In this document: positions 18,058 through 26,814 of the stretch, one piece after another
Position numbering within the stretch: position 1 is the first letter of the stretch
Layout of the letters: each line of letters begins with the position of its first letter
Source: Paraperibacillus esterisolvens
GTDB taxonomy: Bacteria > Bacillota > Bacilli > Bacillales > DSM-1321
Direction: 5' to 3'
Assembly: GCF_046237625.1 (NCBI RefSeq)
Contig: NZ_CP143545.1
Location: 2,976,001-3,040,000 of the forward strand
Length of the DNA: 64,000 nt
The notes under the pieces: model-generated
Database searches by the model: none
What the model was told of the DNA's origin: nothing
What the model saw: only the letters and a program-made list of their open reading frames with translations
Translations under genes and position numbers: made by a program

Positions 18058-18899
18058 TATATGCCTCCTAGCTTTTGTAATACAATATTCCTCATTGCTT
18101 CAGTATCGGGGTATATGCCAGTCCATATTTCAAAGGCAAGTGCTGCCTGATAAACAAACATATCGACTCCATTTTGGACGGCGGCCCCCTTGCTTCCGGC
18201 CTGTTTCAAGAATTCCGTCTCGAGCGGGTTATATATAATATCACTTACAAGAACGCCGCCCTTAAGTCCGCCTTCAAACCGAAGGGGTACCTCGTCTGTC
18301 AGCGGGCTCATTCCTGATGAAGTAGTCTGGATAATGATATCATAGTCCTGCAAGCGTGTTCCGGCTTCTTCAAGCGACAGGGCTCTAGACTTCCCATTCC
18401 CATAAGGACAGTCTTCAATAAGCGCCTCTGCCTTAGAAAGTGTCCTGTTGCAGATGTCAGCCTGCAGAACTCCATCCTTCATAAGGCTGAAAAATATGCC
18501 CCTGGCGGCCCCTCCGCTGCCAATCAATAGGATGTGCATGTCTGCAAGCGTCCCTCTGACTTTTTCTTTAAGTGCTCTGATATATCCAGGGCCGTCTGTA
18601 TTATATCCAATCAGTCTGCCATTTTCGTTTTTAACTGTGTTAACCGCCCCGATTGTCCCTGCCAGACCATCCACTTCATCAAGATAGGGAATTATGGCTG
18701 TCTTGTGGGGAACGGTAACATTGAAACCGCCGATTCCGAGAGCCCTGGCACCGCGGACCGCATCCCCAAGATGGCCGGAAGTAACATGGAACAGCACATA
18801 CTCAGACATAAGCCCGGCTCGCCTGAATGCATCGTTATGAATGTCCGGGGACATCGAATGCTTTATGGGATCTCCCATTACTCCGTACAGCTTTTTCAT
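18057..18899 (-). CDS. aroE: Shikimate dehydrogenase
   Basis: NADPH-dependent reduction of dehydroshikimate in aromatic amino acid synthesis. It is 280 residues. The substrate-binding N-domain has SMSPDIHN and NVTVPHK (catalytic lysine), then YNTDGPGY. The cofactor-binding glycine loop is LIGSGGAARG. The ATG has a GGTGGG site 12 bases after yqeH. Confidence 0.97.
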   Translation of the reverse strand: MKKLYGVMGDPIKHSMSPDIHNDAFRRAGLMSEYVLFHVTSGHLGDAVRGARALGIGGFNVTVPHKTAIIPYLDEVDGLAGTIGAVNTVKNENGRLIGYNTDGPGYIRALKEKVRGTLADMHILLIGSGGAARGIFFSLMKDGVLQADICNRTLSKAEALIEDCPYGNGKSRALSLEEAGTRLQDYDIIIQTTSSGMSPLTDEVPLRFEGGLKGGVLVSDIIYNPLETEFLKQAGSKGAAVQNGVDMFVYQAALAFEIWTGIYPDTEAMRNIVLQKLGGI

Positions 18900-18911
18900 T
18901 TGCCCACCGCT

Positions 18912-20018
18912 TTATATTAGAGATTTTCGAAGGAGCACATTGACGCCCCTTGGTACATACGCCGTAACTTTTGCGCCCGGTTCATTGACCGTTACCCAGC
19001 CAAGGCCCGAAAAGACAATGTCGGTCTTAGCTTCCTTGATAGAAAGTTCATGCGGCACAAGCTCCGGCAGTTCTTCAGAACTGTCTTTCCTCGGAGGAAC
19101 AAGCAGACCGCCGGCATGGTTTTTATAAAGCTCATCTGCTTTTTCAAGCTTTGTGCGGTGTATTTCAAGATCGTTGGACAGGTAGCAAGTAAACGACCTC
19201 CTGCCTCCGCTGATATAATCAAGCCTGGCCAGTCCGCCAAAGAAAAGGGTCTGCTCTTCATTGAGCTGATAGATCCTGGCCTTGATTTCTTTTTTGGGTG
19301 TAATGGCCTTAAGGTCTCTTTTATCGATATGATGCGCCATCTGATGGTGATTGATAATTCCCGGAGTGTCAATCAGGCTCCTGCCGTCATCCAATGGAAT
19401 TTCTATCACATCAAGCGTCGTGCCGGGGAAATGAGAAGTGGTGATGATGTCACCCTCCCCTGTCACTTCTTTAATCATTCTATTAATGAAAGTAGACTTG
19501 CCTACATTTGTCGAACCGACCACATAAACATCTTTTCCCTGCCGGTAATGTTCAATCGCTGCGGCGGCTTCCTTCATATTTTGGCCCTTTGCCGCGCTGA
19601 CAAGCATAATGTCCACCGGCTTTAAGCCGAGTTCCTTTGCAGAGGCCTGCAGCCAATTGATCAGCTTATTCTGCTTTACTGACTTTGGAAGCAGATCGAA
19701 TTTATTGGCGATCAAGAGCACATCGTTGCTTCCCGCAAACCGGTGGAGCCCGGGCAGCCAGCTTCCATTGAAATCGAAAATATCCACAATCTTAACAATC
19801 AGGGCATCCTTGCTGCCTATTCCATTAAGGATCTTTAAAAAATCATCATCGGTAAGGGAGACATCCTGTACTTCATTATAATGCTTCAGTTTAAAGCACC
19901 TTTGGCAGACAATGGTTTCCTTATCCAATGATGAAGGTGGTGCATAGCCAAGCCCTTTTGGGTCCTCAGCCTGGATTTTAACTCCACATCCCACACATAC
20001 ATAATTTGTTTCGTTCAA
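18912..20018 (-). CDS. yqeH: Ribosome biogenesis GTPase YqeH
   Basis: Circularly permuted GTPase needed for 30S assembly, 368 residues. An N-terminal zinc finger (CVGC at 8-11, then CQRC) precedes the GTPase motifs in permuted order: NKFD (G4), GSTNVGKST (G1), then DTPGI (G3). I set the start at a TTG, 7 bases after a GGGAGG site and matching the start of B. subtilis YqeH. The longer frame runs back into yqeG. The gap to yqeG is 2 bases. Confidence 0.95.
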   Translation of the reverse strand: MNETNYVCVGCGVKIQAEDPKGLGYAPPSSLDKETIVCQRCFKLKHYNEVQDVSLTDDDFLKILNGIGSKDALIVKIVDIFDFNGSWLPGLHRFAGSNDVLLIANKFDLLPKSVKQNKLINWLQASAKELGLKPVDIMLVSAAKGQNMKEAAAAIEHYRQGKDVYVVGSTNVGKSTFINRMIKEVTGEGDIITTSHFPGTTLDVIEIPLDDGRSLIDTPGIINHHQMAHHIDKRDLKAITPKKEIKARIYQLNEEQTLFFGGLARLDYISGGRRSFTCYLSNDLEIHRTKLEKADELYKNHAGGLLVPPRKDSSEELPELVPHELSIKEAKTDIVFSGLGWVTVNEPGAKVTAYVPRGVNVLLRKSLI

Positions 20019-20020
20019 TT

Positions 20021-20536
20021 CTAATCCTCCCAATTTATCATGCCTTTCTTCCTGAACCATGATAGAATCCTGCGTTCAATTTTCCTGTTGAACCTGGTGA
20101 TGAAACCGTCCGTCTGTGCTACTGGAACCACCAATATGGTCTTGAAGCCGTTTCTGTTTCCGCCAAATACATCAGTCAGGAGCTGGTCGCCGATTACAAC
20201 TGCCTCCTCGCGCTTGATGCCCATTTGATTAATTGCGCGGCGGAATGCCCTGCCCATAGGTTTCCTGGCCTGGAAAATAAACGGGATATTAAGAGGTTCC
20301 GAAAAACTGTTTACTCTTTTTTCATTATTATTAGAAACAATCGTCACCAGAATTCCATGTTTCTTCATATTTTCAAACCATTCTATCAACTGAGGGGTGG
20401 CACTGGGCCGGTCCCATTCCACCAGCGTATTATCCAGGTCGGTGATAATTCCTTTGATTCCCTGAGCTTTTAATTTTTCAGGCGTAATATCCAGCACGCT
20501 CTTGGCGTGTTCACTGGGAAGAAATGATTTTAGCAA
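20021..20536 (-). CDS. yqeG: YqeG family HAD-type phosphatase
   Basis: A 171-residue HAD-superfamily (subfamily IIIA) protein. The catalytic loop is DLDNTLVEWD, and later motifs are TIVSNNNEKR and VIGDQLLTDVFGGNRNG. Homologues include the mitochondrial phosphatidylglycerophosphate phosphatase; the substrate here is not known. The start is a TTG 8 bases after GAGGTG. It is followed directly by yqeH. Confidence 0.92.
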   Translation of the reverse strand: MLKSFLPSEHAKSVLDITPEKLKAQGIKGIITDLDNTLVEWDRPSATPQLIEWFENMKKHGILVTIVSNNNEKRVNSFSEPLNIPFIFQARKPMGRAFRRAINQMGIKREEAVVIGDQLLTDVFGGNRNGFKTILVVPVAQTDGFITRFNRKIERRILSWFRKKGMINWED

Positions 20537-20730
20537 TATATTTGCACCTCAACGCTTTCCGAGAAATTTACCTTTTCCATCATACCCAATTTCATGGCTC
20601 CTTTCAAAAGAATTTAATAAAGAGCTCCCGGTGTGAAGCTAAGTCATGGAGAGACCGGCTCTTTGTCCATTCTTTACATATGCTCCAAAAGAATAAAAAC
20701 TTTTCGACAAAATCCGTCATAGCTCGCTTC

Positions 20731-20739
20731 TGTGGATAA
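20731..20739 (-). promoter_or_regulatory. DnaA box upstream of sda (distal)
   Basis: Perfect match to the DnaA box TTATCCACA on the minus strand. It lies about 340 bases before sda. Confidence 0.7.
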
Positions 20740-20806
20740 TTATATACACATTATACCCCTTTACAGGAGACAGAACTATTTTACTTGCTAACATATTAAT
20801 CACAGT

Positions 20807-20830
20807 TTATCCACTCGGCACTGTGGATAA
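20807..20830. promoter_or_regulatory. Inverted pair of DnaA boxes upstream of sda
   Basis: TTATCCACT (20807-20815, plus strand, one mismatch) and a perfect TTATCCACA box on the minus strand (20822-20830) face each other across 6 bases. In B. subtilis DnaA activates sda through boxes in its promoter region, so these are likely functional. Confidence 0.75.
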
Positions 20831-21077
20831 GGGAGCGATTGTTCCAAAAGCTTGATTTTGCTAAAGTTGGTTATATAACAAATAGACCTGTCATATATGA
20901 TTTCATCCATACATCCATTCAAAAAATAATGATAATTTACCTGCCAGATTCCGCTGCCTCTTAAATACGGCTGACACTTATGACGGGCAGTCTGAAAAAA
21001 TCTTCTGGCAGGCTCCATCCCCAGAAAATACAGCGTTCAATACTTTTCGTGGAGGTGACTGGCATACGCCGTCTAAA

Positions 21078-21218
21078 ATGAACAAGCTCTCAGATGATCT
21101 ATTGATTGAATCCTATCACAAAGCCAGGGAATTGAAGCTCAGCCCGGATTTCATCCAGCTGATTGAATCTGAAATCAACAGGCGGACCCTGACCCATAAA
21201 ATCAGGGCTTTCTCCTAG
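21078..21218 (+). CDS. sda: Sporulation checkpoint inhibitor Sda
   Basis: A 46-residue helical-hairpin protein (MNKLSDDLLIESYHKAREL...) that inhibits the sporulation histidine kinase KinA and so blocks sporulation when replication is disturbed or under way. Sequence and length match B. subtilis Sda closely (LSDELLIESY, DFIELIE, EIxRRxL). The ATG lies about 18 bases after a GGAGGTG; this spacing is long, and no nearer in-frame start exists. DnaA-box sequences lie upstream and a terminator downstream. Confidence 0.93.
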   Translation: MNKLSDDLLIESYHKARELKLSPDFIQLIESEINRRTLTHKIRAFS

Positions 21219-21224
21219 CCTGCG

Positions 21225-21256
21225 GGGCTGTTCCGACATCCGGGACAGCCTTTTCC
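21225..21256 (+). terminator. Terminator of sda
   Basis: The stem GGCTGTTCC/GGGACAGCC (one G-U pair) is followed by TTTTCC on the plus strand, 8 bases after the sda stop. It lies between convergent sda and psd. Confidence 0.85.
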
Positions 21257-21260
21257 AGCT

Positions 21261-22067
21261 CTAGTGATTCCGTTGAATATCATTATCGGTTATAAACCCG
21301 ATTTCCTGTCCTACATGTACGTCCATTGGGTAGGCAGCATTTGCAGAAGCCTGGAAAGTCCCTTTTTCAAACAACAGCACGACTGTCGATCCAAAGCTGA
21401 AGTATGCAAGCTCCTCCCCCTTCTGAATCTCTGTGTCCGAATGCGTCACAACGATGGAATTCACAAACATGGCGCCCACCTTCACAACTGCAGCGGAGCC
21501 TTTATCATGCTGGATTTCTGTAATGATCCGATAATTTTTGGAAAGCGTATCCCGGCCGTATTTCATTCCCCAGGCATTCACCGGGTAAGACTTCTTCCCA
21601 AGGAGCCAGCGTTTCGTCACCTTTCCGGCCAGGGGACTGTGTATCCGGTGGTAATGGCTCGGACTGAGATAAATCACCATATAGCTCCCTCCGATATACT
21701 TATGGAGCACCTCATTGTCACCGAGCATTTCTTCAATTGAATAAACCTTTCCCTTCACGGCGATATGTTTATCCGGCCTGATTTCACCTATATCCTCCAG
21801 GATCCCGTCCACCGGGCTGACAACAGAACCCGTTCCGTCATGGATGATTCTTGCTCCCTCTTTCAGATTTCGGATGAACAAATCATGCAGGGTAGGGAAA
21901 TCTCCAATGTCTTTTTCCACTTCTTCAAGATTCAATTTGTATGCCTTCACATACGCTGGTATCAAAAACCTGCTCCACTTTGATTGCGCAAAGCGCTTTA
22001 AGGCTCCGGATGTAATCCGGCCATTTGTGAGCTCAATCAGCATTCTATAGAATGACTTTACTATCAA
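21261..22067 (-). CDS. psd: Phosphatidylserine decarboxylase proenzyme
   Basis: Pyruvoyl enzyme that makes phosphatidylethanolamine. It is 268 residues from a TTG at 22067, 8 bases after GGGAGG and aligned with the start of B. subtilis Psd. The longer frame from 22175 lacks a ribosome binding site. The self-cleavage site is FGST (serine at about 227), with SPVDG (D87) and HYHRIHSP (H143) as the other conserved catalytic blocks. It is divergent from pssA, which makes its substrate. In B. subtilis the two genes are close but co-directional at another locus. Confidence 0.95.
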   Translation of the reverse strand: MIVKSFYRMLIELTNGRITSGALKRFAQSKWSRFLIPAYVKAYKLNLEEVEKDIGDFPTLHDLFIRNLKEGARIIHDGTGSVVSPVDGILEDIGEIRPDKHIAVKGKVYSIEEMLGDNEVLHKYIGGSYMVIYLSPSHYHRIHSPLAGKVTKRWLLGKKSYPVNAWGMKYGRDTLSKNYRIITEIQHDKGSAAVVKVGAMFVNSIVVTHSDTEIQKGEELAYFSFGSTVVLLFEKGTFQASANAAYPMDVHVGQEIGFITDNDIQRNH

Positions 22068-22195
22068 GGATGGTTCCTCCCGATTCGAAAATAGTCCTTT
22101 ACCTTTTATCATAAAAGGAATAAAATAAAATATTATTATATAACAAATATTAGTGTGATTTCCATCATCATGCATGATTTTAAGGAGTGAAGAGC

Positions 22196-22735
22196 TTGTT
22201 TTTATCCGGCGTACTCGATTTAACCATAAAAAAGATCAAATCCCAGACTGCAAATGTTTTAACCATGATTAACCTATCCCTTGGCGGGTTTTCTATAATC
22301 TCTGTTCTTCAGGGAGAGCTGAACCTGGCTCTTCTATTAATATTCCTTGCGGCTCTTGCTGACCGTTTCGATGGCATGGTCGCCCGTATGCTGCACTCTG
22401 AATCGGAGTTCGGCAAGCAGCTGGATTCTATGTGTGACATCATATCTTTTGGGGCAGCCCCGGCACTCCTTCTATATCAGGGCATCATTTCCGACTTTGG
22501 AGCTCCAGGCTCGTTTTTCACAGTCCTTTATATTGGCTGCGGGGCATACCGGCTCGCAAAATTTAATATAAGTGAAAACAATGGCTACTTTTCCGGCCTT
22601 CCCATCACAGCCGCAGGATGTCTTTTGACACTCAGCTTCCTGGCCGTTCCCTATGTACCATCTGTCTGGCTTCTATTCCTGATGATTATATTATCAATCT
22701 TAATGGTCAGTCCATTCAAACTTAAGAAAATATAG
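22196..22735 (+). CDS. pssA: CDP-diacylglycerol-serine O-phosphatidyltransferase
   Basis: Membrane enzyme of phosphatidylserine synthesis, 179 residues. The CDP-alcohol phosphotransferase signature DGx2ARx8Gx3Dx3D runs from D59 to D81. Several transmembrane helices surround it (for example ALLLIFLAALA and WLLFLMIILSILMV). The TTG at 22196 is 8 bases after AAGGAG and is preferred; an in-frame GTG at 22187 overlaps that site. It is divergent from psd, with which it forms a two-step pathway. Confidence 0.94.
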   Translation: MFLSGVLDLTIKKIKSQTANVLTMINLSLGGFSIISVLQGELNLALLLIFLAALADRFDGMVARMLHSESEFGKQLDSMCDIISFGAAPALLLYQGIISDFGAPGSFFTVLYIGCGAYRLAKFNISENNGYFSGLPITAAGCLLTLSFLAVPYVPSVWLLFLMIILSILMVSPFKLKKI

Positions 22736-22743
22736 CTCCCAGC

Positions 22744-22781
22744 CCAAAAAAACAGACTTCCTGCGAAGTCTGTTTTTTTTC
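22744..22781. terminator. Bidirectional terminator between pssA and pepF-like gene
   Basis: An A run, the stem ACAGACTTC/GAAGTCTGT with a 4-base loop, and a T8 run make a symmetrical terminator that serves both convergent genes. Confidence 0.93.
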
Positions 22782-22782
22782 A

Positions 22783-24579
22783 TCAATGGAGTTTTGCTTC
22801 GGTGAGCTCCAGGAATTCCTCTACATCCTTCATGCACATGGCGACTGCATCATCCCAGAATCCGCGTTTGGTAAGATCGACGCCCAGGTGTTTTTGGGCG
22901 AGGTCCTCAACTTTCATTGAGCCTGTATCCTGCAGCAGCTTTATGTATTTCTGTTCAAATTGCTCGCCTTCATCCATTGCTTTTTTATAGATACCGAGCG
23001 AGAACAGATAGCCGAATGTATAAGGGAAGTTATAGAATGGCACACCTGTGATAAAGAAATGCAGTTTTGACGCCCAGAATTCAGGATGGTACTCTTCAAG
23101 GGCCTCTGCATAGGCTTCCTTCTGAGCATTTTCCATTAGTTCATTCAACCTGGCAGCTCCAACTACACCTATTTTGCGTTCTTCATAGAAGGCTGTTTCA
23201 AACAGGAACCTTGCATGAATATTCATCAGCAGGGCAACAGTCCTCTGGACTTTATCCTCGAGCAGGGCAAGGCGCTCTTCGGCACTGCCGGCTTCACGCA
23301 CTGCAGCATCCGCCACAATCAGCTCTGCAAATGTCGAGGCGGTTTCTGCAACGTTCATGGCATAATTCCTGTTCAGGAAGTGGGAATCCTTGAGTGCGTA
23401 AGAATGAAATGCATGCCCCAGCTCATGCGCCAGCGTCGAGACATTAGATGGAGTACCGGAGTAAGTCATAAATATGCGAGACTGGCTGCTCTCAGGGAAC
23501 CCTGTGCAAAATCCGCCGGGAGCTTTGTCTTCGCGGTCTTCCGCTTCTATCCAGTTCTCTTCAAAAGCCTTTTTCGTAAAACCGGCAAGCTCCTTGCCGA
23601 ACTTGGAGAATTGCTTCAGAATAAAATCCGCGCCTTCCTGATATGGCATCACTTCAGCCGATTCAGCAAGCGGGGCATCAAGGTCATACCAGCTCAGCTT
23701 TTCTACACCAAGCAGCTCAGCCTTGCGCTTCAGATATTGTACCAGCGGAGCCTTCTGTTCGGCGATTGCGCTCCACATGCTATGTAAAGTCTCCCTGCTC
23801 ATCCTGTTATACTCAAGCGGCTCTTTCAGGACATCGTCCCAGCCCCTCTTTTGATACACACTTAGCCTGAACCCGGAAAGGTGGTTAAGTGTATCTGCGA
23901 ATAAATCCGCTTTTTCTGACCAGGCTTTCTCCCAGCTTTTGAAAACTTTCTGCCGCACGGTCCGGTCAGGATCTGAAAATTTATTGAAAGCCTGCCCTAC
24001 AGACAGTTCCTTCATTTGTCCTTTTTCTTCCACCGCGACCTTAACAGAGCTGACCAGGATATCATACATCTGACCCCAGCCATGGTAGCCGTCAACTGCA
24101 AGCTGGCTGATGAGTGCTTCCTCCTCGACAGAAAGCTTATCCATCACTTTCTCCCTTCGTTCCTCCAGCACAAAGCGCAGCACCCTCAATTCCTTGTCCT
24201 TCAAGACCGTCTGGAAAAACTGCTCATCAAGCTTCGCCAGCTTCACATCAAACCCGTTCAGGGCAATGGAAAAATCAGCGCTTAAGCCCGTGATTTTCAC
24301 CCGGTGCTCCCTTGCCCTGGCATCCTTTGTATTCTGTGCTTCCAGACAGCCGACGAATGCCCCTGCCTGACGCAGGCTCGCCCCTATCTCTGTAAACCGG
24401 CCAAGGATATGCTTGATGATATCTGTATCTTTTGCCTCAGACGTTGGATTCCATTCCGCGACAAGGCTTTTAAACTCAACAAGGCTTTTGTCCAGCCTGC
24501 TGAGATGCCCGGCAAACTCCTTGGAATCGCTTCCGCCTTCAAAAAACACATCTAAATCCCATGTTAAAGAATAGTTCAT
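22783..24579 (-). CDS. M3 family oligoendopeptidase
   Basis: Zinc metallopeptidase of the oligoendopeptidase F type, 598 residues, probably cytoplasmic and acting on short peptides. The active site is HELGH (H385, E386, H389) in LAHELGHAFHSY, with the downstream glutamate in NVAETASTFAE. The ATG at 24579 is 7 bases from a GGGGG site and is preferred to one two codons earlier. There is no signal peptide. It is convergent with pssA and divergent from sigK; a link to sporulation is not implied. Confidence 0.93.
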   Translation of the reverse strand: MNYSLTWDLDVFFEGGSDSKEFAGHLSRLDKSLVEFKSLVAEWNPTSEAKDTDIIKHILGRFTEIGASLRQAGAFVGCLEAQNTKDARAREHRVKITGLSADFSIALNGFDVKLAKLDEQFFQTVLKDKELRVLRFVLEERREKVMDKLSVEEEALISQLAVDGYHGWGQMYDILVSSVKVAVEEKGQMKELSVGQAFNKFSDPDRTVRQKVFKSWEKAWSEKADLFADTLNHLSGFRLSVYQKRGWDDVLKEPLEYNRMSRETLHSMWSAIAEQKAPLVQYLKRKAELLGVEKLSWYDLDAPLAESAEVMPYQEGADFILKQFSKFGKELAGFTKKAFEENWIEAEDREDKAPGGFCTGFPESSQSRIFMTYSGTPSNVSTLAHELGHAFHSYALKDSHFLNRNYAMNVAETASTFAELIVADAAVREAGSAEERLALLEDKVQRTVALLMNIHARFLFETAFYEERKIGVVGAARLNELMENAQKEAYAEALEEYHPEFWASKLHFFITGVPFYNFPYTFGYLFSLGIYKKAMDEGEQFEQKYIKLLQDTGSMKVEDLAQKHLGVDLTKRGFWDDAVAMCMKDVEEFLELTEAKLH

Positions 24580-24784
24580 ATTCATACCCCCTTTTCATCC
24601 TAATTATAGAGCCTATTTGGAATTTTTTCTATTTTTATTATTTTCTGCATGCAGCAGCCCACGCTGTAGAAAAATGACCCAAATCACTCTTTCGCCCGTA
24701 AAATTATATGGTACAGACACATCCTCTCCCCACGTCACATAGATATGTTTTAGGCGTTTGCCCAAAATAGACGGAGGTGTTGCT

Positions 24785-25498
24785 ATGCCAGGCATACTTG
24801 CTGCTATCGGCTATATGGTAAAGGAGTTTCTCCTGCTCGTATCTTATGTAAAGAACAATGCGTTCCCCCAGCCCCTTTCCTCCAAGGACGAACGAAAATA
24901 TCTTAAGCTCATGGCCGAGGGCGATGGCGAGGCCCGAAATTTGCTCATCGAGCACAATCTCCGCCTCGTGGCACATATCGTCAAGAAATTTGAAAACACA
25001 GGCGAAGACACCGAGGATTTAATCTCCATCGGCACCATCGGACTCATAAAAGCCATTGAAAGCTATTCCGAAGGAAAAGGAACAAAGCTTGCCACTTATG
25101 CGGCCCGCTGCATTGAAAATGAAATTCTCATGCACCTGCGTGCGACTAAAAAGACAAAAAAGGATGTGTCCCTTCACGATCCTATCGGCCAGGATAAGGA
25201 AGGCAACGAAATAAGCTTGATTGATGTTCTGAAATCGGAATCGGAAGACGTGGTCGACACAATTCAATTAAATTTGGAAATCGAGAAGGTTAAACAATTC
25301 ATCGATGTGCTTGATGAACGGGAAAAAGAAGTGATTGTCGGCCGGTTCGGCCTCGATCTTCAGAAAGAAAAGACCCAGCGGGAGATCGCCAAAGAACTGG
25401 GTATCTCCAGGAGTTATGTTTCAAGGATAGAAAAGCGTGCCCTGATGAAGATGTTCCACGAATTTTACCGTGCAGAAAAAGAAAAAAGAAGAAGCTGA
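24785..25498 (+). CDS. sigK: Sporulation sigma factor SigK (pro-sigma-K), uninterrupted
   Basis: Late mother-cell sigma factor, 237 residues as pro-protein. The first 20 residues are the hydrophobic prosequence (VKEFLLLVS), removed by SpoIVFB. Cleavage would fall between S20 and Y21, as in B. subtilis. Region 2 (ENEILMHLRATKKTKKDVSLHDP) and region 4 (REIAKELGISRSYVSRIEKRALMKM) are complete. The ATG has a GGAGGTG site. Unlike B. subtilis, where the skin element splits the gene, the frame here is continuous. Confidence 0.98.
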   Translation: MPGILAAIGYMVKEFLLLVSYVKNNAFPQPLSSKDERKYLKLMAEGDGEARNLLIEHNLRLVAHIVKKFENTGEDTEDLISIGTIGLIKAIESYSEGKGTKLATYAARCIENEILMHLRATKKTKKDVSLHDPIGQDKEGNEISLIDVLKSESEDVVDTIQLNLEIEKVKQFIDVLDEREKEVIVGRFGLDLQKEKTQREIAKELGISRSYVSRIEKRALMKMFHEFYRAEKEKRRS

Positions 25499-25521
25499 GC
25501 AGCTTCTTCTTCTTTTTTTTA
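25484..25521. terminator. Bidirectional terminator between sigK and GNAT gene
   Basis: GAAGAAGCT and AGCTTCTTC form a 9-bp stem around the sigK stop codon, with an A-rich left arm and a T8 tail. It suits both convergent genes. Confidence 0.88.
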
Positions 25522-26352
25522 AGATTTATCATATCGGTAATAGTCCTGTGAGCTGAAGGATACAAATCCGCAGGAAGTATACAGCCCCAGGGCATTGGCA
25601 TTTTCCGCCTCAACTTCCAGGAAGATATCCCTGCCTGCCCCCGATTCCCGGCTGATGATCTGCCTTAATACTTCCCTTCCAATGCCGCGGCCCTGAAAAT
25701 CAGGCAGGATGGCAAAACCATAAATCCATACCTGTTTCCCGCCCGGCCATGATATCCTGGCCTTACCGACTGGGTTCCCCTCATTTTCAATGATATAAGA
25801 TTGAGAGCTGCTTTCATCCCGGGTCCTCGAGTGGTGGCGGACCGCTTCTTCCCGCTTGAACCCAAAGCACTGGACATCAAGTTCTATTTCAAGATCCCGG
25901 TCGGAATCAGCAGCCGGCCTCATATGGACGGTCTTATGTTCGGGGACAGCCGGTTTGCCTCCCCATTTCATTTGATACTCCGTAATGGAATATGAAAATG
26001 GACTCTGTGCGATGAATTCCTTTGCCGTGGCCGAATTTCCCGGCGCATTCAGGAGAATTTTCCTGTAATTTCTTTCTGCAATTCCTTCAAGAACACTCTG
26101 AAGGAGGCCGGTAAAGATTCCCTTCCTCCTGTGCCGGGGATCGACCATTCCACATATCTCTGCTTTACTGCCAAAATCATAGACCGCGATGAATCCGGCA
26201 AGTTCGCTTTCTATAAAGTGCGTGCCTCCCATCAGCTCTTCTTCGTCCATCTGCTTCAGCATATCCCAGTTGAGCTTCAATTCAATTCCATCGCTATGTT
26301 CACATTCCTCCTGCAGTTTTTTTATCCTTTTTAACAGTTCAGGTTTCTGCAA
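25519..26352 (-). CDS. Tandem-domain GNAT N-acetyltransferase
   Basis: A 277-residue acetyltransferase with two GNAT-like folds. The N-terminal copy (about 50-130) has VDPRHRRKGIFTGLL and the C-terminal copy (about 145-275) has ILPDFQGRGIGREVL, both acetyl-CoA-binding motif A with the R/QxxGxG/A pattern. The end, ENANALGLYTSCGFV, is motif B of GNATs. The start is a TTG 7 bases after GGAGGGGG. The substrate is unknown. Confidence 0.85.
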   Translation of the reverse strand: MQKPELLKRIKKLQEECEHSDGIELKLNWDMLKQMDEEELMGGTHFIESELAGFIAVYDFGSKAEICGMVDPRHRRKGIFTGLLQSVLEGIAERNYRKILLNAPGNSATAKEFIAQSPFSYSITEYQMKWGGKPAVPEHKTVHMRPAADSDRDLEIELDVQCFGFKREEAVRHHSRTRDESSSQSYIIENEGNPVGKARISWPGGKQVWIYGFAILPDFQGRGIGREVLRQIISRESGAGRDIFLEVEAENANALGLYTSCGFVSFSSQDYYRYDKS

Positions 26353-26481
26353 TCAAGTTCCCCCTCCGAATTTTATTGCCGTTTCAGCCGTTCAGTTAGC
26401 CAGTATCCTTATAAATGTACAATAGTCCTTTTCGTATTAGAATGATTTTCATATTCATCTCCACCTTTTCCGATTGATATA

Positions 26482-26622
26482 TTACATGATTCTGCCGATG
26501 CCGGCCGCATGATCCCTGTTCTTTTCATGCCAGGCTTTTATGGTCTCTTGATGCACAGCCTCCCCGGCTGTCATTCCCTTTTTCTTGATAACAATTGTAA
26601 AGAAAAGCATATGAAGTGTCAT
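26482..26622 (-). CDS. YrzI-like small protein, copy 1
   Basis: A 46-residue protein: MTLHMLFFTIVIKKKG followed by a charged helix (HQETIKAWHEKNRDHA). It fits the YrzI family (annotated elsewhere as a probable sporulation small protein), with a hydrophobic LFFTI head and an amphipathic, histidine-containing tail. The ATG has an AGGAGGTGAT site. It is the last of four tandem paralogues, 16 bases after copy 2, and the most diverged with copy 2. Function unknown. Confidence 0.8.
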   Translation of the reverse strand: MTLHMLFFTIVIKKKGMTAGEAVHQETIKAWHEKNRDHAAGIGRIM

Positions 26623-26638
26623 AGTATCACCTCCTGTC

Positions 26639-26785
26639 TTACCACACCTTGTTCTGCATCACATTGCTCAGCCGGACTATATCATCCACATTGCGGCCAT
26701 GCTCTTCATGGAAATAGTCCTCATGCACTTCTTCCTTCTTCTTCCTGTTGATGATGATTGTAAAGAATAATAATTGTATGGTCAT
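26639..26785 (-). CDS. YrzI-like small protein, copy 2
   Basis: 48 residues, beginning MTIQLLFFTIIINRKKKEEV, then a very acidic and histidine-rich stretch (HEDYFHEEHGRNVDD). The ATG has a GAGGTGAAG site. It keeps the LFFTI head but has lost the IKxWHEE block of copies 3 and 4. It is 29 bases after copy 3. Confidence 0.78.
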   Translation of the reverse strand: MTIQLLFFTIIINRKKKEEVHEDYFHEEHGRNVDDIVRLSNVMQNKVW

Positions 26786-26814
26786 ATAGCTTCACCTCTA
26801 AAAAATGTGTTTTC

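Larger units (their letters stand above)
20537..21077. other. Regulatory region between yqeG and sda
   Basis: This gene-free 540-base stretch holds three DnaA-box sequences, a possible plus-strand promoter (TTGATT 20852-20857, 16 bases, TATAAC 20874-20879) and a long imperfect inverted repeat (AAAGAGC at 20619, GCTCTTT at 20658). On the minus strand that repeat is followed by ATTAAATT and may be a weak terminator or part of the yqeG leader. No coding frame is convincing. Confidence 0.6.

Noticed and set aside
24690..24784. Sporulation-type promoter for sigK
   Set aside because: Several CATA-like words occur, but none has a -35 element at correct spacing, so no promoter was called.
24758..25498. 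Junction of an excised skin-like element in sigK
   Set aside because: The coding sequence is continuous and conserved throughout, with no flanking direct repeat, recombinase gene or frame disturbance.
26391..26450. Tiny ORF of about 18-20 codons between the GNAT gene and the YrzI array
   Set aside because: The ribosome binding site is badly spaced for its first ATG, the peptide is short and it has no paralogue in the array.
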